DNA of 64,000 bases from DASXQK01 sp963724385 (GTDB lineage: Bacteria; Pseudomonadota; Alphaproteobacteria; Dongiales; Dongiaceae). Of the stretch, positions 59,731-64,000 are shown one piece after another; the stretch's first letter is position 1, and every line of letters starts with the position of its first letter. Where the stretch lies: the NCBI GenBank assembly GCA_963724385.1, contig CAVRUJ010000001.1, forward strand, positions 558,001-622,000, in the 5' to 3' direction. Both the position numbers and the translations under genes were made by a program. The notes under the pieces were generated by a model, which saw only the letters and a list, made by a program, of their open reading frames with translations, was not told the DNA's origin and searched no databases.

Positions 59731-61482
59731 ATGCCAGCATCCTTCATCGGCGCCGCCCACCGCAGCTTCCTCGCCGGGTTGTGGCGCCTGACCAAGCCTT
59801 ATTGGAACGCGGAGGAGCGCTGGATCGCCCGCGGCCTGCTGGCCGTGATCGTCGGCCTCAACTTCGGCGATGTCGCCACCAGCGTCTGGTACAATTATTG
59901 GAACCAGGCCTTTTTCAACGCCATCCAGGACAAGAACGAAGCCAGGTTCTGGCATGAGATGCTGATCTTCTGCCCCTTGGCGACGATCTCCATCGTCATC
60001 GACGTCTATCGCACCTACCTGATGCAGATGCTGACCATCCGCTGGCGCCGCTGGTTGACGGATCGGTATCTGGGGAATTGGCTCGCCAATCGCGTCTACT
60101 ACCGGATGGAGCTGACCAGCCGCGGCACCGACAACCCCGATCAGCGCATCCAGGAGGACCTCAACAACTTCGCCAGCCAGACCTTGAGCCTCAGCATCAA
60201 CTTCCTCAACCAGGCGACGACGCTGCTGTCATTCTTGATGATCCTCTGGCGGCTCTCGGGCGCCTTCAGTTTTGCCATCGCCGGATCGAGCATTTCGATC
60301 CCGGGCTACATGCTCTGGGTCGCGGTTCTCTATGCGGGCGGCGGCAGCTGGCTCACCCAAGTGATCGGCAGGCGCCTTGCCGCCCTTCGGTTCCAGCAGC
60401 AACGCTTCGAGGCCGATTTCCGCTTCTCCCTGGTTCGCCTGCGCGAAAATGCCGAAGGTGTGGCGCTCTATCGCGGAGAGGCCGACGAAAAGTCCCGGCT
60501 CTGGGATCGTTTCTCCCATGTGGTCGCCAATTGGTACCAGGTCATGCTGCTCACCAAGCGGCTCAACTGGTTCATCTATTTCTACAGCACGCTGGCCAAT
60601 GTCTTTCCCTATGTCGTCGCCTCGCCCCACTACTTCGCCGGCATCATCACGCTGGGCGTGTTGACCCAGACCGCGGATGCCTTCGGCCAAGTGCAGGGCG
60701 CACTCTCCTGGTTCATCAATGTCTATACCGACCTCGCCGATTGGAAGGCGAGCGTCGATCGCTTGATCAGCTTCGACCAAGCGATCGCCAAGGCCGAAGC
60801 CGCGGGCGCCGACGGCGCCGGCATTGCGCTGGGCGAGGCCAAAGGCGACGATCTCGAGATCGAGAAGCTCGATCTAGGCTTGCCCGACGGACGCACCCTG
60901 ATCGGCGGCATCGGGGCGGAGATCGCGGCCGGCGACAGGCTGCTCATCAGCGGGCCATCGGGCAGCGGCAAGAGCACCCTCATCCGCGCCATCGCCGGCA
61001 TCTGGCCCTATGGCGCCGGCCGGATCCTGTTGCCGCGCTTAAGGCGTCTGCTATTCCTGCCGCAGAAGCCCTATGTGCCCATCGGCAGCCTGCGCCATGC
61101 CGTCACCTTCCCGGCCGCACCCGGCAGCTTCAGCGACGCCGACATCGCCGAGGCCCTCAAGGCCTGCAAGCTTCCCGACTACGCCGACCGGCTGGACGAG
61201 TTTCACCACTGGGACCGGCGGCTTTCCCCCGGCGAGCAGCAGCGTCTGGCCTTTGCCCGCGCCCTGCTCCAGCGTCCCGACTGGCTGTTCCTCGACGAGG
61301 CGACGTCATCCCTCGATCCGGAAACCGAAGCCTATCTCTACGGGCTGCTGGAAAAGCGCCTCCCCGAAACGACGCTGGTCAGCGTGGCTCACCGGCAAAG
61401 CCTGGAAGCGTTCCACCGTCGGCGGTTGCGCTTCAAGCCCGCGGCCGGGGGCACCGTGGTGGAGAGCGAACCCGTCGCTTGA
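59731..61482 (+). CDS. ABC transporter, fused permease/ATPase (YddA/SbmA-like)
   Basis: 583 aa from the ATG at 59731 (AAGAGGC upstream). The membrane domain (about 20-330) is of the ABC_membrane_2 type, with WNYYWNQAFFNAIQDK-like YNYWNQAFFNAIQDKN and the EAA-like TSRGTDNPDQRIQEDLNNFA, a hallmark of YddA/SbmA/peroxisomal ABCD proteins. The ATPase domain has Walker A SGPSGSGKST, signature LSPGEQQRL (a variant of LSGGQ) and LFLDEATSSLDPETE. It works as a homodimer in the inner membrane. Possible substrates include fatty acyl groups, peptides or vitamin B12-like molecules. It is not CydDC. Confidence 0.9.
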   Translation: MPASFIGAAHRSFLAGLWRLTKPYWNAEERWIARGLLAVIVGLNFGDVATSVWYNYWNQAFFNAIQDKNEARFWHEMLIFCPLATISIVIDVYRTYLMQMLTIRWRRWLTDRYLGNWLANRVYYRMELTSRGTDNPDQRIQEDLNNFASQTLSLSINFLNQATTLLSFLMILWRLSGAFSFAIAGSSISIPGYMLWVAVLYAGGGSWLTQVIGRRLAALRFQQQRFEADFRFSLVRLRENAEGVALYRGEADEKSRLWDRFSHVVANWYQVMLLTKRLNWFIYFYSTLANVFPYVVASPHYFAGIITLGVLTQTADAFGQVQGALSWFINVYTDLADWKASVDRLISFDQAIAKAEAAGADGAGIALGEAKGDDLEIEKLDLGLPDGRTLIGGIGAEIAAGDRLLISGPSGSGKSTLIRAIAGIWPYGAGRILLPRLRRLLFLPQKPYVPIGSLRHAVTFPAAPGSFSDADIAEALKACKLPDYADRLDEFHHWDRRLSPGEQQRLAFARALLQRPDWLFLDEATSSLDPETEAYLYGLLEKRLPETTLVSVAHRQSLEAFHRRRLRFKPAAGGTVVESEPVA

Positions 61483-61651
61483 CCTCAGGCGAAAATGAAG
61501 CTGACGCCAAGCCAGAGGGAGATGCCGGAACAAATGCTCGGAGATTTGGGCACAGCGCCGACAGCAATCTTCGCCCGCGGCTTGGCAGGTCATGGCCCCA
61601 GGCGTAACTTCTCCTGCGCGGCATTGCGAGACGAGACGAGAGGAGGGTCGC

Positions 61652-62074
61652 TTGGGCGCCAGTGGAGAGCGGCAGGGGCGTTGCCTTTGCGGCGCCGTTC
61701 GCTACGCGGTCAAGGGTGAGCCGGTCTGGGTCGCCCATTGCCATTGCGAGAGCTGTCGCAGGGCGAATTCGGCCGCTTTCGCCACCTTTGCCGGCTTCAA
61801 GCGCGAGAATTTCCGGCTTCTGGCCGGTGAGCCCCGCCGCTATTCCTCATCGCCCGGCGTCTGGCGCAGCTTCTGCGCCCGTTGCGGCTCGCCCATCGCC
61901 TATGAGGGCGAGCGCTGGGCGGACGAGGTCCACATCCATGTGCCAAGCCTCGAGGATCCGCTGAGCGTCAAGCCGCAGGCCCATGTCCACGCCGCCGAGC
62001 AGTTGGCCTGGGTCCATCTCGCTGATGGGTTGCCCCGTCACGCGGCGTCGTCCTCTTCGTCGAAGGAGAGCTAG
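61652..62074 (+). CDS. GFA-family (glutathione-dependent formaldehyde-activating-like) protein
   Basis: 140 aa from a TTG at 61652, chosen because AGGAGGG lies 5 nt upstream. Zinc cysteines in the family pattern: GRCLCGAVRY, HCHCESCRRANSAAF and FCARCGSPIAYEG. The DUF636/GFA beta fold is complete (DEVHIHVPSLEDP near the end). Despite the family name, most members have no proven link to formaldehyde and are simply zinc proteins. Its 3' end overlaps by 4 nt a small converging gene. Confidence 0.85.
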   Translation: MGASGERQGRCLCGAVRYAVKGEPVWVAHCHCESCRRANSAAFATFAGFKRENFRLLAGEPRRYSSSPGVWRSFCARCGSPIAYEGERWADEVHIHVPSLEDPLSVKPQAHVHAAEQLAWVHLADGLPRHAASSSSSKES

Positions 62075-62262
62075 AGCTGGGTGACGCGATCGGGGGCACG
62101 GGCGAGGGCTTTCTCGCACCAGCTGCGCCCCTCGGTTTCGGCCGTTGCGGCGCTGGCGAGCCGGCCGCTCATCTCGACGCGCTTGCCCTCCTGCCAGACC
62201 GACCAGAGAAAATGCTCGGAGCCGTCGAGATTGCGCCAGCGCTCGATGATGAGTTCGATCAT
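62071..62262 (-). CDS. Small conserved-type hypothetical protein
   Basis: 63 aa beginning MIELIIERWRNLDGSEHFLW, with GGAG close before the ATG. The predicted fold is a beta-hairpin or sheet (residues 3-32, SVWQEGKRVEM) and one helix (about 44-57, SWCEKALARAP). No catalytic or membrane features are seen. Coding is supported by balanced amino-acid composition, a plausible ribosome site and neat placement between genes. I recall similar short proteins in alphaproteobacteria, but no function is known. Confidence 0.65.
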   Translation of the reverse strand: MIELIIERWRNLDGSEHFLWSVWQEGKRVEMSGRLASAATAETEGRSWCEKALARAPDRVTQL

Positions 62263-62357
62263 GGCTCCGTTTCCGGCATGGGTCGGCGCATTGTGTTAGC
62301 ATCGCGCCCGGACGACAAGCGCGGACGGACCTCAGCAAGCGCCCTGAAGCAAGCATC

Positions 62358-63317
62358 GTGACCGGCAAGACCGATATCCGCCGCCGCCTCGACCCGGAAA
62401 TGGCCGCTGCCGTTGGCGAAAGCCAGCGCCTCTATGCCGAGCTGGGACCGATCGCGCCCGACGACTATCTCGCCCAGCGCGCGGCCTACATCCGTGAGCG
62501 CGCCTTCTGGAACGCCATCAAGCCGGAGCTCGCGGCTGTCGAGAACCTGAGCATTCCGGGGCCCGGCGGGCCGCTTGCCTGCCGCCTCTATCGGCCGAGC
62601 CGCGAGACTAGGCTGCCGGCGCTGGTCTATTTCCATGGCGGCGGCTGGGTGCTGGGCAATCTCGACACCCATGACCGCATCATGCGGCTCCTCGCCTTGA
62701 GATCGGGCGCGGCTGTCTTCGGCGTCGATTATCGCCTGGCGCCGGAGCACAAGTTCCCGGCCGCCTGGGACGACGCCTTGGCGTCGCTCAGGCATTGTGC
62801 AAAGCAGGCTTCCTCGCTCGGGATAGATCCCATGCGTCTTGCCGTTGGCGGCGATTCTGCCGGAGCCAACCTTTCCGTTGCCACCTGCCTCTCCCTGACC
62901 TCGGCGGAGCGTGCCGCGGTCAAGCTGCAGCTCCTCTACTACGGCGCCTTCGGGCTTTCGGATTCGGCCTCGGCCCGGGCTTACGGCAATGACAGCGACG
63001 GTCTCACCCGGGCCGCCATGGATCGTTTCCGCGCCTGGGTTCGGTGCGATCCCGGCGACCTCGCGGACCCGCGCTTGGACAACCTTTCGGCCGATCTCAG
63101 CGGCCTGCCCCCGGCCTTCATCGCCGCCTCGGGCCTCGACCCGCTGTTGGACGACAGCCGGTCGCTGGCCCAACTGTTGAGCGAGGCCGGCGTCGCCAAC
63201 GAACTCGTCGTTTACGAAGGCGTGCTGCACGGCTTCCTTCACTGCAGCCGGATGGTTGGCAAAGCGATGCTGGCGCTCGATGCCGGAGCTGCGGCTCTCA
63301 AACGGGCGTTCGGCTGA
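62358..63317 (+). CDS. Alpha/beta hydrolase, hormone-sensitive-lipase family
   Basis: 319 aa with a GTG start at 62358. HSL-family oxyanion motif HGGGW (93-97, YFHGGGWVLGNLDTHD), nucleophile Ser167 in GGDSAGAN, acid residue in GLDPLLDDSR and His in EGVLHGFLH. DYRLAPEHKFPAAWDDA is another family constant. No signal peptide, so it is a cytoplasmic carboxylesterase acting on short acyl esters. It stands alone in its orientation, with the toxin-antitoxin pair 78 nt downstream. Confidence 0.92.
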   Translation: MTGKTDIRRRLDPEMAAAVGESQRLYAELGPIAPDDYLAQRAAYIRERAFWNAIKPELAAVENLSIPGPGGPLACRLYRPSRETRLPALVYFHGGGWVLGNLDTHDRIMRLLALRSGAAVFGVDYRLAPEHKFPAAWDDALASLRHCAKQASSLGIDPMRLAVGGDSAGANLSVATCLSLTSAERAAVKLQLLYYGAFGLSDSASARAYGNDSDGLTRAAMDRFRAWVRCDPGDLADPRLDNLSADLSGLPPAFIAASGLDPLLDDSRSLAQLLSEAGVANELVVYEGVLHGFLHCSRMVGKAMLALDAGAAALKRAFG

Positions 63318-63362
63318 ACACAGGCGTGGACCTCGGCTTGACGGGTTCCGCACTCGTCATCA

Positions 63363-63379
63363 TGATTGACTTTGATTGA
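63363..63379 (+). repeat. Direct repeat TGATTGA, period 10, before the toxin-antitoxin genes
   Basis: TGATTGA occurs at 63363-63369 and 63373-63379, one helical turn apart, in an AT-rich patch 17-33 nt upstream of the antitoxin ATG. Such half-sites suit a ribbon-helix-helix repressor, so autoregulation is plausible. Confidence 0.5.
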
Positions 63380-63395
63380 TATGAGTTGAGGAACC

Positions 63396-63659
63396 ATGCA
63401 GACCAAAGTACTGACCGCCCACGTCCCGTTGCCGCTGGCCAAGAAGGTCGACAAGCTTGCCCAGCGGCTGGAGCGCTCCCGCGGCTGGATTGTGAAGCAG
63501 GCGCTCGGCGCCTGGATCGAGCAGGAAGAGGAGCGCCACCGGCTGACGCTGGAGGCACTTGCCGATGTCGACGCCGGACGGGTGATCGATCATCAGGCTG
63601 TGCAGGCCTGGGCAGACAGTCTCGGCACAGCTAAACCGCTACCGCCGCCGCGTCGATGA
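63396..63659 (+). CDS. CopG/ParD-type ribbon-helix-helix antitoxin
   Basis: 87 aa; GAGGAACC precedes the ATG. The N-terminus KVLTAHVPLPLAKKVDKLA forms the DNA-contacting strand and first helix, and LERSRGWIVKQALGAWIEQE the second, the RHH fold of CopG-like antitoxins. The C-terminal tail (about 55-87, ending in PLPPPRR) would wrap the toxin. Its stop overlaps the toxin start by ATGA (63656-63659), the usual antitoxin-first order. Confidence 0.9.
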   Translation: MQTKVLTAHVPLPLAKKVDKLAQRLERSRGWIVKQALGAWIEQEEERHRLTLEALADVDAGRVIDHQAVQAWADSLGTAKPLPPPRR

Positions 63660-63931
63660 GACTGCGGTGGACCGACCGGGGGTTCTCGGATCTGGTTCGA
63701 CTGTACGAGTTTCTAGCCCCGGTGAATCCAGTCGCAGCGGCCAAGGTCATCCAGTCTCTAACTGAAGGGGCTGCGCGGCTCGTCGAATTTCCGCGCATTG
63801 GAGAAAGGCTTGAGCAATACGGCCCACGCGAAGTGAGGCGCTTGTTGGTCGGGCGTTACGAGCTGCGCTACGAAGTTCAAGAGGGCGCGCTCGACATTCT
63901 GCGAATCTGGCACACGCGCGAAGATCGGTGA
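63656..63931 (+). CDS. ParE/RelE-type toxin
   Basis: 91 aa of the RelE/ParE superfamily. The start LRWTDRGFSDLVRLYEFLAP gives the first strand and helix, and FPRIGERLEQYGPREVRRLLVGRYELRYEV the central sheet. ILRIWHTREDR is the conserved C-terminal strand, with the Trp-His-x-Arg ending frequent in ParE-type gyrase poisons. Whether it targets gyrase (ParE) or ribosomes (RelE) cannot be told by eye. Coupled to the antitoxin by ATGA. Confidence 0.9.
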   Translation: MRLRWTDRGFSDLVRLYEFLAPVNPVAAAKVIQSLTEGAARLVEFPRIGERLEQYGPREVRRLLVGRYELRYEVQEGALDILRIWHTREDR

Positions 63932-63979
63932 GCGGTCACCTCGCGAGGACATCCGCCGTATCCAGGCTATAGTGACCCG

Positions 63980-64000
63980 ATGACCGAGTTTCTCTCGCTC
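63980..64000 (+). CDS. Possible start of a gene cut by the window end
   Basis: An ATG at 63980 opens a frame (MTEFLSL) that runs off the window. There is no clear ribosome site. Seven codons are too few to identify anything. Confidence 0.25.

Noticed and set aside
59731..61482. CydC or CydD assembly exporter for the bd oxidase
   Set aside because: The membrane domain has the YddA/SbmA/ABCD signature, not that of CydDC, and the gene is 33 kb from cydAB.
1..64000. CRISPR array, tRNA, rRNA, prophage or insertion sequence
   Set aside because: No regularly spaced repeats, cloverleaf genes, transposase or phage genes were found on reading both strands.

Overview
The window is a GC-rich stretch, densely packed with genes, from an alphaproteobacterium. 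Supporting signs are twin-arginine family-5 peptide-binding proteins, a polyhydroxybutyrate/ketone-body gene set (bdhA, adc), a PhnSTUV-type 2-aminoethylphosphonate importer, a two-cysteine BigR/SqrR-type ArsR regulator beside sqr, a CydP-CydA-CydB-CydX oxidase operon, and interspersed palindromes of the kind common in Hyphomicrobiales and Rhodospirillales. The genus cannot be resolved. It reads as ordinary chromosome. I see no rRNA, tRNA, prophage, insertion sequence or CRISPR array.

Layout. 0.4-6 kb: a peptide ABC importer (binding protein, two permeases, one polypeptide holding both ATPases). 6.1-8.1 kb: an enolase-superfamily enzyme and a methyltransferase on the minus strand. 8.4-9.6 kb: a response regulator coupled to an EAL phosphodiesterase. 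9.6-15.1 kb (minus): a DUF4410 secreted protein, then bdhA, patatin and adc, then a CLC chloride channel. 15.5-17.3 kb: cytochrome c', cytochrome b561 and a methyltransferase. 17.4-23.5 kb: arsR-sqr-DUF2892 divergent from a two-gene RND efflux system. 23.6-31 kb (minus): the cytochrome bd operon, a VOC protein and phnSTUV. 31.3-41.7 kb: an imelysin-type protein and a complete MdtABC-plus-outer-membrane-factor efflux operon. 41.7-45.3 kb: an MFS exporter, a serine hydrolase, and a response regulator with an Hpt protein. 46-50 kb: a polyamine/iron-type ABC importer. 50-56 kb: a PLP enzyme, an EamA exporter, a DUF4010 membrane protein coupled to a cytochrome c, and an amidase. 56-59.5 kb: hemN with a perfect FNR/FixK box, an HtrA-like protease and PPK2. 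59.7-64 kb: an ABC exporter, a GFA-type protein, a lipase-like hydrolase and a CopG/ParE toxin-antitoxin pair at the edge.

How the genes work together. Redox and low-oxygen physiology recurs: bd oxidase, oxygen-independent HemN, cytochrome c' with b561, sulfide:quinone reductase under a probable persulfide-sensing repressor, and a membrane-linked cytochrome c. Export is the second theme, with two RND systems, an MFS and an EamA protein. Uptake of peptides, phosphonate and polyamine- or iron-like solutes is the third.

The most interesting non-coding signals are: (i) four imperfect palindromes whose outer ends supply or overlap the stop codon of a neighbouring gene and which share an internal GATTCAC block; (ii) an FNR box centred exactly 41.5 nt upstream of the hemN ATG, which has no Shine-Dalgarno and so suggests a leaderless message; and (iii) an AT-rich island with a TAGTATT/AATACTA palindrome upstream of the Hpt/response-regulator pair. 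All functions are inferred from sequence patterns alone; no database search was run.
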